From Asanoa ferruginea (lineage in GTDB: Bacteria; Actinomycetota; Actinomycetes; Mycobacteriales; Micromonosporaceae), in contig NZ_QUMQ01000001.1 in the NCBI RefSeq assembly GCF_003387075.1, positions 6,696,001 through 6,760,000 on the forward strand: a stretch of DNA of 64,000 nt, written 5' to 3'. This document shows, in pieces, positions 8,939 to 15,981 of this stretch (positions within the stretch are counted from its first letter, which is position 1; each line of letters begins with the position of its first letter). Below the pieces are notes generated by a model. It worked only from the letters and a program-made list of their open reading frames with translations, was not told the DNA's origin and made no database searches. Both the position numbers and the translations under genes were made by a program.

Positions 8939-9394
8939 TCAGGCGTCGGTCGGGTCGTCGTCGGCTGGATCGTCGCGCAGCAGGTCCGTCGCCGACTGGT
9001 GGATCTTTGCCAGCGCGCTCATCAGGTGCTTGCGTTCGGTCGCCGTGAGGTTTTCGGTGATCTTCTCTTCCAGTAGGCGCCGTTCCGTCTCGATCGGCAC
9101 CCGCAGCGCGCGCCCGGCGTCGGTGAGCCAGAAGCGCACCAGGCGGTTGTCGTGCTCGTCGCGCCGCCGGGTGATCAGGCCCGCCTCGGCCAATCGGGCG
9201 GCCACTTTGGTGACGGCGGGGGTCGTGACCCTCGTGGCCGCGGCGAGCTCGCCCGGCGCTCGGCCGTCCTGCTCCCATAGCGCTGCCAGCAGGTGGTCCT
9301 GCCCGAGGCGCAACCCATGCCGGCGCAGCGCGGCGTCGACCGCGGCTCGGATCACCTTCGTCGTCTTGCTCTGTATGTCCAGAAACTCGGGCAC
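8939..9394 (-). CDS. MarR-family transcriptional regulator
   Basis: 151 residues with the MarR winged helix. Helix-turn-helix around residues 48-75 (APGELAAATRVTTPAVTKVAARL), wing RRRDEHDNRLVRFWLT, and dimerisation helices at both ends. GTG start at 9394 has GGAGG seven bases upstream. It diverges from the NmrA-type gene; three palindromic sites lie in the 94-base gap, so autoregulation and control of the neighbour are likely. The effector is unknown. Confidence 0.93.
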   Translation of the reverse strand: MPEFLDIQSKTTKVIRAAVDAALRRHGLRLGQDHLLAALWEQDGRAPGELAAATRVTTPAVTKVAARLAEAGLITRRRDEHDNRLVRFWLTDAGRALRVPIETERRLLEEKITENLTATERKHLMSALAKIHQSATDLLRDDPADDDPTDA

Positions 9395-9404
9395 CGCGCG
9401 CCTC

Positions 9405-9472
9405 CGATGGCCGGTTGACGGTAGATCGTTAACCGGTTAACGTTCGGAACGAGAAACGTTAACCGGTAAACG
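9405..9472. promoter_or_regulatory. MarR operators between divergent MarR and NmrA genes
   Basis: CGTTAACCGGTTAACG at 9427-9442 is a perfect 16-bp palindrome. CGTTAACCGGTAAACG at 9457-9472 has one deviation from symmetry, with centres 30 bp apart. A weaker copy at 9405-9420 matches 12 of 16 positions. Position and symmetry are as expected for a MarR dimer; binding itself is inferred. Confidence 0.85.
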
Positions 9473-9488
9473 ACCTTACGGAGTCGCC

Positions 9489-10349
9489 ATGTTACTGGTC
9501 ACCGGAGCCACCGGCCGCGTCGGCCGCGAACTCGTCCGGGAACTCGACGCCCGAGGTGCGGCCGTTCGCATCCTGGTGCGTGATGCAACCCGCGCCGCCG
9601 ACCTCCCGGAGCGGGTAGAGCGCGCCGTCGGCGATCTCGACGACCCCGCGACGCTGGCGCCCGCCTTCGCCGGCGTCGAGCGGCTGTTCCTGCTCGTCCC
9701 CGGCATCGGCCTCGAGCACACCGAACACGCGATCACCGCGGCGCAGGCGGCCGGACTGCGGCACATCGTGTTGCTGTCGTCGTATGCGGTGACCTACGAC
9801 CCGATTCCGGCCATGGGCCGCTGGCACCACCAGCGCGAACAGCTGATCCGCGCCTCCGGCATCCCCGCCACGTTCCTGCGACCCGGCGGCTTCACCACCA
9901 ACGCCTTCGACTGGCTACCCACCATCCAGACGGGCGGTTACGTCCTCGACCCGGTCGGCCCCGGGCGGGCCGCACTGATCGATCCCGCCGACATCGCCGC
10001 GGTCGCCGCCGTCACGCTGACCGAGGAAGGTCATGTGGGAGAGGAGTACCTGTTGACGGGCGGCGAGCCCTTCACCGTAGCGGAGCAGGTGGAAATCCTG
10101 GCCAAGGCGGCGGGCCGCGACATCGAGGTCCGGACGGTGGCCACCCCGGCCGAGGCGGTCCGGTTCCGCTACCCGCAGGGCGCACCGCCAGCCCTGGCCG
10201 AAGCCCTCATCGAAGGCCTCACGCTGATGCGCGCGGACACGGTCGGGGTATGCACCGACACCGTGCGACGCCTCCTCGGCCGCGACCCGCGGACGTTCGC
10301 GGACTGGTGCGAGCGCAACGCCGGCGCCTTCCAGCCCCTGTCATCCTAG
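9489..10349 (+). CDS. NmrA-like NAD(P)-binding atypical SDR protein
   Basis: 286 residues. N-terminal Rossmann motif TGATGRVGRELV (residues 5-16). RLFLLVPGIGLEHTEHAI, HIVLLSSYAV and FLRPGGFTTNAF are typical of the NmrA/quinone-oxidoreductase-2-like atypical SDRs, which lack the classical YxxxK centre and may act as redox sensors or NADPH:quinone reductases. The MarR operators sit directly upstream. The last codons run into the head of a repeat (TCCTAGGACGCC, where TAG is the stop). Confidence 0.9.
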   Translation: MLLVTGATGRVGRELVRELDARGAAVRILVRDATRAADLPERVERAVGDLDDPATLAPAFAGVERLFLLVPGIGLEHTEHAITAAQAAGLRHIVLLSSYAVTYDPIPAMGRWHHQREQLIRASGIPATFLRPGGFTTNAFDWLPTIQTGGYVLDPVGPGRAALIDPADIAAVAAVTLTEEGHVGEEYLLTGGEPFTVAEQVEILAKAAGRDIEVRTVATPAEAVRFRYPQGAPPALAEALIEGLTLMRADTVGVCTDTVRRLLGRDPRTFADWCERNAGAFQPLSS

Positions 10350-10857
10350 GACGCCCGGTCCGATGTGACCTCATGGACGGACGCCAACCCGCCGACGGAG
10401 CGCGCCCGAACGCCGGCCTCTATGGCGTCTCGCGATGTGACTGCCGTGGACCGACGCAGACGCGCCGATTGGGGGCACCCCACAATCGGCGCCCCCAAAG
10501 CGTTCGGTCAGTTGTCGTCGGGGCTGACCACCGTGGAGCGGGGCAGACGCGCCGGTCGGGGGGACCCCCCCCGCAACCGGCGTCCCCAAAGCGTCGGTCA
10601 GCTGTCGTCGGGGTGACCACTGTGGAGCGGAGCAGTCGCGCCGATCGGGGGCACCGCAATGGGCGTCCTCAAAGCGTCGGTCAGTTGTCGTCGGCGTGAC
10701 CACTGTGGAGCGGCGCAGACGCGCCGATCGGGGCGCACCCCCGCAATCGGCGCCGCCAAAGCGTCGGTCGGTTATCGCCGGCGTGACCACCGTGGAGCGC
10801 AGCAGTCGCGCCGATCGGGGGCACCCAGGACCTGGGCGCCCCCGGGGGCGCGCGCGG
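10350..10857. other. 508-bp gene-free spacer made of 87-bp repeats
   Basis: No gene is called. After a diverged leading segment (10364-10436) the spacer is filled by five repeat copies described separately. The open frames across it keep changing phase between copies. Confidence 0.75.
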
Positions 10858-10873
10858 TTAGTTGTCGCCGAGG
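10437..10873. repeat. Five tandem 83-89-bp repeats, each with a GC-rich hairpin
   Basis: The repeated landmark GCGCCGRT occurs at 10462, 10549, 10638, 10721 and 10808 (spacings 87, 89, 83, 87). Each unit reads roughly TGACCACYGTGGAGCG, then GCGCCGAT, a G-run, a C-run, ATCGGCGC, and CAAAGCGTCGGTCAGTTGTCGTCG. The copies at 10462 and 10721 form a stem GCGCCGAT/ATCGGCGC. In the 10549 copy both arms changed together to CCGGT/ACCGG. The last copy runs into the 3' end of the M15 gene, whose final codons (GACAAC) resemble the unit's tail. Confidence 0.85.
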
Positions 10874-11631
10874 GGGTCGCGCATGGTGCGGCCGGCCACG
10901 CCGCAATTCGGGGCTGACCAGAAGCGGCTCGGGCGGCCGTCGACATGCGTGTGGTCGTTGTGGTCGGGGTAGCCCGGGCCCAGGATGCCCGCGAACCCGT
11001 GGTTGCGGGCCGTCTGCGCGAACGTGCACAGCGAGTGCGGCCCGGCGCCCAGGTCGGCCGCGTCGCCGTAGAGGTGGCGGCTGCTGGACGCGCCGCCTAC
11101 CGCGGCGTTGCAGGCCTGGCTGCGGAAGCCGCTGGTGACCCGGATCTGTTGGTCGCCCAAGGCGTGTCGCATGGCTTGCAGCTTCCACATCGTGACCAGC
11201 GCGTTGGCGCGGGCGGTGGCCGCCGAGACGTTGCCGCCGGCCCAGGTGGTGTTGCAGTCGTTGAGTTCGGCGTAGGAGAAGTTGACCGGGGTGCAGTCGT
11301 CGTCCTGTAGCGCGTAGATGCGGTTGAAGGTGTTCGGGCCGGCGATGCCGTCGGCGCCCAGGCCGTAGGCCTGCTGGAAGCGGATCACCGCCGAGCGGGT
11401 CGCGGGGCCGAAGGCGCCGTCGATGCCGAGCACGCCGCCGGTGCCGGGGTAGCCGGCGACGCGGATCTGCAACTGGCGGACGTCTTCGCCGGACATTCCT
11501 TGTGACAGCGTGCGGCCCCAGGTGTAGCAGCCGTCGGCCTGCGCGGCGCCGGCGGTGGTGATCAGGCCGACCGCCGTCGACGCTACGAGCAGCGAGACGG
11601 CGGCGATGGCCCGGGTGAGGAAATGGCGCAT
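10858..11631 (-). CDS. Secreted peptidoglycan-binding, M15-type D-Ala-D-Ala carboxypeptidase
   Basis: 257 residues. Signal peptide 1-33 (cleavage near AQA-D), peptidoglycan-binding domain 45-105 (GMSGEDVRQLQ, DGAFGPATRSAVIRFQ), then a zinc peptidase of family M15. Zinc ligands are His186 and Asp193 in SRHLYGDAADLG and His229 in NDHTHVDG. Several Cys residues probably form disulfides, as in the Streptomyces albus G enzyme. The ATG at 11631 has GGGAG nine bases upstream, so the longer frame to 11661 is not used. It acts outside the cell on cell-wall stem peptides. The stop lies inside the last 87-bp repeat. Confidence 0.93.
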   Translation of the reverse strand: MRHFLTRAIAAVSLLVASTAVGLITTAGAAQADGCYTWGRTLSQGMSGEDVRQLQIRVAGYPGTGGVLGIDGAFGPATRSAVIRFQQAYGLGADGIAGPNTFNRIYALQDDDCTPVNFSYAELNDCNTTWAGGNVSAATARANALVTMWKLQAMRHALGDQQIRVTSGFRSQACNAAVGGASSSRHLYGDAADLGAGPHSLCTFAQTARNHGFAGILGPGYPDHNDHTHVDGRPSRFWSAPNCGVAGRTMRDPLGDN

Positions 11632-11741
11632 GCGAGCGACTCCCGTCAAGTCGACAAACATTGACGGATGGGAGTATCTCTATGAAAGCTGAACTCGTCA
11701 ATAATCTGCGCTGGCCTGCAAGCGCATAAAAGAAATCTTCA

Positions 11742-13328
11742 TCACTTCAGCGGCGGCAGCTTCTGCCGGGCGGTCAGCACGTCGCGGAACAGGTCGCCTT
11801 CGGACGCCAGCCGGTCGAGAATCGTACGCATGGTGAACTTGTCGGGTTTGAGCTTGGGGTCGTCGAGCTCGTCCCAGTGGATCGGCGCCGAGACCGGGCC
11901 GTCGGCCGCCGCCCGGGGGCTGTAGGGCGCGACGAGCGTCTTGTTGACCGCGTTCTGCGTGTAGTCGAGCCGCGCCAGGCCGTCGCGTTCGTCCTTCTGC
12001 CACTTCCAGCTCACCAGTTCCGGCGCGACCTCGCCGACCGACCTCGACAGCTTTTCGACCCAGGCGCGCGTCGTCGCGTACGACGGCCGTCTGGCGATCG
12101 GGATCCAGATCTGAATGCCGCGCCGCCCGGTGAGCTTGGCCCGGGACAGCAACCCGAGATGGTCGAGCGCGTCGTGGTGCAGCTTCGCGAGCGTCACCAG
12201 GTCGGTCCACTTCGTCGCCGGGCCCGGGTCGAGATCGATCAGGGCGTACGTCGGACGGTCCGGCTTGTCGACCTGCGAGGTCCAGGCGTGCCACTCGAGC
12301 GCGCCGAAGTTGGCGGCCCAGATCAGCGCGGCCGGCTCGTCGGCCACCATGTAGGTCACGGTCTCGCCGGGATTGGCGTCGGGGTTGTCCCACTGGCCCA
12401 GCCACTCCGGCGCGTGCGACGGGCGCTCCTTCTGCCAGAACCCCTTCGTGCCGGCGCCGTCGGGGTAGCGGTGCAGATTGAGCGGCCGCCGGGTCAGGTA
12501 GGGCAGCACCGTCGGCGCGATCCGCGCGGTGTAGCGCAGGAAGTCGCGCTTGGTGACCGGCTTACGCCGGCCGCTGCCCGGGAACAGCACCTTGTCGAGG
12601 TTGGTGACCTTCAGGTCGCGGCCGAAGACGTGCCAGGTGCCCGACGCCTTGAACTTGTCGAGCGCGGCGATCTCGTCGGGGTCCGCGTCGGTCGCGGCAT
12701 TCGATTTGATGGGCATGCTGGCGCGCGCCGCCGGCAGGTCTGACCGCCACAAGCGCTCAGGGTCGGCTTTGACCTCATCATTGGTACGCCCGGAGAGCAC
12801 CGAACGCGGGTGCTGCTCGGGATCCCAGCCGGTTTCGGCGTACTCGTCGCGCTTGTGCAGCAGGATCCAGTCGTCGGCGCGGGTGCGCACGAACACGAAC
12901 CGGCCGCGCAGCTTCTCGCCGTGCAGATCGGCGTGCAGCTCACCGTCGGCGATCGCCTTGGCCGGGTCCTCGTCCTCCGGTGGCTCCCAGGTGCCGATGT
13001 CCCAGACGATCACGTCGCCGCCGCCGTACTCGCCGGACGGGATGACGCCCTCGAAGTCGATGTATTCCATCGGGTGGTCTTCGACGTGGTAGGCGCCGCG
13101 CCGTACCCCGGGAGCCTGGGTCGGCCCCTTCGGCACCGCCCAACTCACCAGCACCCCATCCACCTCGAGGCGTACGTCGTAGTGCAGGTTGCGAGCGCGG
13201 TGGCGTTGCACCACGAAGCGGAGTTCCCTGTTCCTGCGCCGGGTTTTGGCCGCGCCGGACGGTTCGGGGGTTTTGCCAAAGTCGCGCTTGCGCTGGTAGG
13301 TGCCCAGCTTCTCCTTGGCGGTCGCCAC
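11742..13328 (-). CDS. LigD-type 3'-phosphoesterase plus polymerase, no ligase domain
   Basis: 528 residues. N-terminal 3'-phosphoesterase domain (about 30-170) with His43, His49 and Asp51 in FVVQRHRARNLHYDVRLE. C-terminal archaeo-eukaryotic primase-type polymerase (about 215-510) with metal-binding LIDLDPGPA and DYTQNAVNKTLVAPYS. The ATP-dependent ligase domain of classical LigD is absent, so a separate ligase must act with it in non-homologous end joining. The GTG start at 13328 lies 2 bases after the DUF3040 stop, so the two are one operon; longer upstream frames overlap that gene and are rejected. No Ku gene is present in the window. Confidence 0.92.
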   Translation of the reverse strand: MATAKEKLGTYQRKRDFGKTPEPSGAAKTRRRNRELRFVVQRHRARNLHYDVRLEVDGVLVSWAVPKGPTQAPGVRRGAYHVEDHPMEYIDFEGVIPSGEYGGGDVIVWDIGTWEPPEDEDPAKAIADGELHADLHGEKLRGRFVFVRTRADDWILLHKRDEYAETGWDPEQHPRSVLSGRTNDEVKADPERLWRSDLPAARASMPIKSNAATDADPDEIAALDKFKASGTWHVFGRDLKVTNLDKVLFPGSGRRKPVTKRDFLRYTARIAPTVLPYLTRRPLNLHRYPDGAGTKGFWQKERPSHAPEWLGQWDNPDANPGETVTYMVADEPAALIWAANFGALEWHAWTSQVDKPDRPTYALIDLDPGPATKWTDLVTLAKLHHDALDHLGLLSRAKLTGRRGIQIWIPIARRPSYATTRAWVEKLSRSVGEVAPELVSWKWQKDERDGLARLDYTQNAVNKTLVAPYSPRAAADGPVSAPIHWDELDDPKLKPDKFTMRTILDRLASEGDLFRDVLTARQKLPPLK

Positions 13329-13330
13329 GG

Positions 13331-13615
13331 CTAGAGCCGTCGTCGCCAGCGCGGGTTGGCGCTGCGCCCGACGAGCCAGGTCATGGCTCCGAGCGCGACA
13401 CAGATGCCGAGCGCCGCGACCCCGGGCCGGTGCCACAGGATCAGCAGCATCGGCGTCAGGGCGAACACCGCGACGACGATCAGGATGGGCGCGAGCAACC
13501 TCGACCATTGCGGACGCCGCGATCGCATTCGCCGGGCGAAGCGCGGATCCTCCAACGCCAGGTGGCGTTCGATCTCGGCCAAGCGCTGCCGGTCGCTCTG
13601 ACTGAGCACGGCCAT
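13331..13615 (-). CDS. DUF3040 membrane protein
   Basis: 94 residues. Begins MAVLSQSDRQRLAEIERHLA and continues with DPRFARRM, the exact signature of DUF3040 proteins of actinobacteria, followed by two transmembrane helices (about 45-62 and 66-84) and a basic tail. GGAGGCG is directly before the ATG at 13615. It is co-transcribed with the LigD-type gene. The function of the family is unknown. Confidence 0.93.
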   Translation of the reverse strand: MAVLSQSDRQRLAEIERHLALEDPRFARRMRSRRPQWSRLLAPILIVVAVFALTPMLLILWHRPGVAALGICVALGAMTWLVGRSANPRWRRRL

Positions 13616-13784
13616 CGCCTCCGTACACACCGTCGTCGTGCCGTAAACCCGCCCATACCCAGCCCCGCCCAGGTTCATTCCGCCCGAACGGGATCTCGCT
13701 TCCCCAGATCTCCGCGATGCCGTGCGCCCGCGCCTGGGCCCGCACCCATAGCCGTGCGGAACCGCGCGAATCGGGCGCCAGCCC

Positions 13785-13849
13785 TTGCTCTGCACCCCTG
13801 TAGGGACCACCTCTAACGGTTAGGCGGTGCCTACAGGGGTGCAGAGCAA
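13785..13849. repeat. Palindromic element copy 1: 20-bp perfect arms, 25-nt core
   Basis: Left arm 13785-13804 (TTGCTCTGCACCCCTGTAGG) pairs perfectly with 13830-13849. The 25-base core contains CCTCTAACGGTTAGG. The arms share the outer TTGCTCTGC/GCAGAGCAA with copy 2, while the inner arm sequence differs. Confidence 0.93.
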
Positions 13850-13874
13850 ACGCTCGTGAAATGCCTGGTCAGCC

Positions 13875-13940
13875 TTTGCTCTGCTGCCAGATAGGCCCCA
13901 CCTCTAACCGTTAGGTGTGGCCTATTGGCAGCAGAGCAAA
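13875..13940. repeat. Palindromic element copy 2: 20-bp arms with one bulge, 25-nt core
   Basis: Left arm 13875-13895 pairs with 13921-13940 with a single unpaired G. The core CCTCTAACCGTTAGG is nearly the same as in copy 1. Inner arm bases differ from copy 1 on both sides in a complementary way, so pairing is conserved while sequence is not. Confidence 0.92.
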
Positions 13941-13996
13941 GTCTCCTGAAGGGCCTGGTGGGTGGGGGTGCTGACCTGCGTGGATAGGGTCGCGGG

Positions 13997-14569
13997 GTGC
14001 CTTCCCTCGCTACCCCGGCGGTGCCAGCCGGCGCGCTGGCCGACATCGCCCAGCCCGAGATCGACGCCGGTGAGCTTCGCTTGCGGCCGTGGCGGGCCGA
14101 TGACCGCGAAGCCGTGCTCGCCGGTTATGCCGACCCGGACATCCAGCACTGGCACTGCCGGTCGATGAACGCCCTCGAAGCCGATGCCTGGATCGCCGCC
14201 TGGTCCGGGCGGTGGAAAGGGGAGAGCGGCGCCGGCTGGGCCGTCGAGCGCGACGGTGTGGTCGTCGGGCAGATCAGCCTGCGCCGGATCGATCTGGCCG
14301 AGGGGCTCGCCGAGGTGTCCTACTGGGTGTTGCCGGCCGCGCGGGGTGCGGGGGTCGCCGGGCGGGCGCTCGGCGCCTTGACCCGCTGGTCGTTCGGCAC
14401 CCTCGGGCTGCACCGGATCGAGGTCGCACACTCGACTGCCAACCCGGCGTCGTGTGCGGTGGCCGAGCGGGCCGGGTTCGTGCTGGAAGGGACCAAGCGC
14501 GGCGAGGCCAAGCACGCCGACGGGTGGCACGACATGCACCTGCACGCGCGGCTGGCCTCCGACGGCTAG
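13997..14569 (+). CDS. GNAT-family (RimJ/RimL-like) N-acetyltransferase
   Basis: 190 residues. Starts with ELRLRPWRADDREAVLAGYADPDIQHW, typical of RimJ/RimL-like acetyltransferases. The acetyl-CoA pyrophosphate loop is LPAARGAGVAGRAL, followed by HRIEVAHSTANPASCAVAERAGFVLEGTKR, which is the conserved C-terminal half. The GTG at 13997 lies 6 bases after TAGGGT (13985-13990), so the transcript is probably leaderless. It ends in a CTAG shared with the convergent PEP-mutase-like gene. The acceptor amine is unknown. Confidence 0.92.
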   Translation: MPSLATPAVPAGALADIAQPEIDAGELRLRPWRADDREAVLAGYADPDIQHWHCRSMNALEADAWIAAWSGRWKGESGAGWAVERDGVVVGQISLRRIDLAEGLAEVSYWVLPAARGAGVAGRALGALTRWSFGTLGLHRIEVAHSTANPASCAVAERAGFVLEGTKRGEAKHADGWHDMHLHARLASDG

Positions 14570-15372
14570 CTGCGTGCGTACCGGGTCAAACGCTCCTGCA
14601 TCACCGGGTACGGAGTAGCCGACGGCGGTGACTGGCCGTCGCGGACCGCCGTTGCCACCGCGACCGCCGCGTCCAGGGCCGCCCGATAGGGGAGCGAGCC
14701 GGTGCTCACCCGGCGGATGCCCAGGTCGGCCAGGTGGGCCAGGGTCAGCTCCGGGATCACCAGCACGTTGACCGGGACCGGCAGGTTGACCGCCAGCTCG
14801 CGCAGCTCGGCCGGCTTGGTCACGCCCGGCACGAAGATGCCGTCGGCGCCGGCCTCCACGTAGGCCGCGGCCCGCTCCAGCGTCGCCGACAGGGTGGCGT
14901 CCTCGCCCAGCCAGTAGGTGTCGGTGCGGGCGTTGACGTACACGTCGGGATTGGCGGCCTTGACTGCCGTGATCTTGGCGGCGTGTGCCTCCGGCTCGAC
15001 CAGGCGGCCGTCGGTGCTGTCCTCGATGTTGACGCCGGCCACGCCCAGGCCGGCCACATAGGAGGCCACCTCGTCGGGGTTGTCGGAGTAGCCGTCTTCG
15101 ACGTCGACCGAGACGAACACCGCTAGGGGCGCCAGGGCGTGGGCCAGGGCTCGGGAGGCTTCGCGGGTGCCGCCCCGGCCGTCGGGGACGCCGCTGGCCG
15201 CCGCCACGCCGAAGCTTGTGGTGCCGATCGCGGGGAAGCCGGCCTCGGCGAACGCCAAAGCCGAGGCGACGTCCCAGGCGTTGGGGAGAAGCAGGGGGAG
15301 CGCGCCGTCGTGCAGCTCGCGGAACGTCATGTCTTTGGACGCTACCGGGCGGGCCGGGCGCTGCGGCGTCAT
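14566..15372 (-). CDS. Isocitrate lyase/PEP mutase superfamily protein
   Basis: 268 residues, TIM barrel of the PEP mutase/isocitrate lyase superfamily. LPNAWDVASALAFAEAGFPAIGTTS, the active-site loop VSVDVEDGYS with acidic metal ligands, GVNIEDS and YVNARTDTYW are all present. Members cleave or form C-C or C-P bonds; this subgroup is often an oxaloacetate hydrolase or 2,3-dimethylmalate lyase type, but the substrate is not fixed by sequence. The ATG at 15372 abuts the response-regulator stop (TGAATG), which supports it over a Met at 15330 and suggests a shared transcript. Confidence 0.9.
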   Translation of the reverse strand: MTPQRPARPVASKDMTFRELHDGALPLLLPNAWDVASALAFAEAGFPAIGTTSFGVAAASGVPDGRGGTREASRALAHALAPLAVFVSVDVEDGYSDNPDEVASYVAGLGVAGVNIEDSTDGRLVEPEAHAAKITAVKAANPDVYVNARTDTYWLGEDATLSATLERAAAYVEAGADGIFVPGVTKPAELRELAVNLPVPVNVLVIPELTLAHLADLGIRRVSTGSLPYRAALDAAVAVATAVRDGQSPPSATPYPVMQERLTRYARS

Positions 15373-15981
15373 TCAGAGCCAGCCATGCTCCCGGGCCCGG
15401 GTCAGTGCCTCGCCGCGGTTGCGGGCGCCGGTCTTGCCGATCGTCGCCGACAGGTAGTTGCGGACCGTGCTGGTCGACAGGTGCAGGCGGGACGCGATGT
15501 CGGCGATCGTCGCGCCGCCGGCCGAAGCGGCCAGGACCTCGCGTTCGCGGTCGGTCAGTGGGTTCGGCGCGGCGGTCAGGGCCTGTGCGGCCAGCGCCGG
15601 GTTGACGACGATCTCGCCGGCCAGTACGCGCCGGATCGCGGCCGCCAGGTCTTCCACCGGGTCGTCCTTGACCAGGAACGCCCGGGCGCCGGATTCCAGG
15701 GCGCGGCGCAGGTAGCCGGGGCGGGCGAAGGTGGTCACCATGACCACGTGACAGCCGGGGTGGGCCGCGATCACCGATGGCACCAGGTCGAGGCCGCTGC
15801 GGCCGGGCAGCTCGATGTCGAGCAGGACCACGTCGGGGGCGGTGTCCTGGACCCGCGCGAGCACCTCGTCGCCGCGGGCTACCGTCGCCACCACGGTCAG
15901 GTCGTCTTCGAGGTCGAGCAGGGTGGCCAGGGCGGAGCGCATCATGCCCTGGTCCTCGGCGATCAGGATGCGGATGGTCAC
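15373..15981 (-). CDS. NarL/LuxR-type response regulator
   Basis: 202 residues. Receiver domain 1-120 with acidic pocket Glu9-Asp10, phospho-acceptor Asp55 in DVVLLDIELPG and a Lys in AFLVKDDP. LuxR-type helix-turn-helix 140-200 (LTDREREVLAASAGGATIADIASRL, STSTVRNYLS). The GTG start overlaps the histidine kinase stop (GTGA), so the pair is translationally coupled. Its targets are unknown but may include this operon. Confidence 0.95.
   Translation of the reverse strand: MTIRILIAEDQGMMRSALATLLDLEDDLTVVATVARGDEVLARVQDTAPDVVLLDIELPGRSGLDLVPSVIAAHPGCHVVMVTTFARPGYLRRALESGARAFLVKDDPVEDLAAAIRRVLAGEIVVNPALAAQALTAAPNPLTDREREVLAASAGGATIADIASRLHLSTSTVRNYLSATIGKTGARNRGEALTRAREHGWL

Larger units (their letters stand above)
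13616..13996. other. 381-bp gene-free spacer with a twin palindromic element
   Basis: Bases 13616-13780 show no supported gene. The right half holds two long inverted repeats (13785-13849 and 13875-13940), each followed by a similar short tail (CTCGTGAAATGCCTGGT and CTCCTGAAGGGCCTGGT). The start region of the GNAT gene follows. Confidence 0.7.

Noticed and set aside
8553-9278. Ala/Arg/Gly-rich frames over the 25-bp repeats
   Set aside because: Low-complexity shadow frames; a 25-bp period cannot keep a reading frame.
10371-10946. Repeat protein encoded by the 87-bp array on the minus strand
   Set aside because: Unit lengths of 83-89 bases shift the frame between copies, and the conserved feature is a base-paired stem, not an amino-acid pattern.
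13616-13780. Possible coding remnant on the minus strand (RAQARAHGIAEIWGSEIPFG)
   Set aside because: The stretch looks protein-like but has no start, no recognisable family and merges into the DUF3040 gene region; too weak to call.
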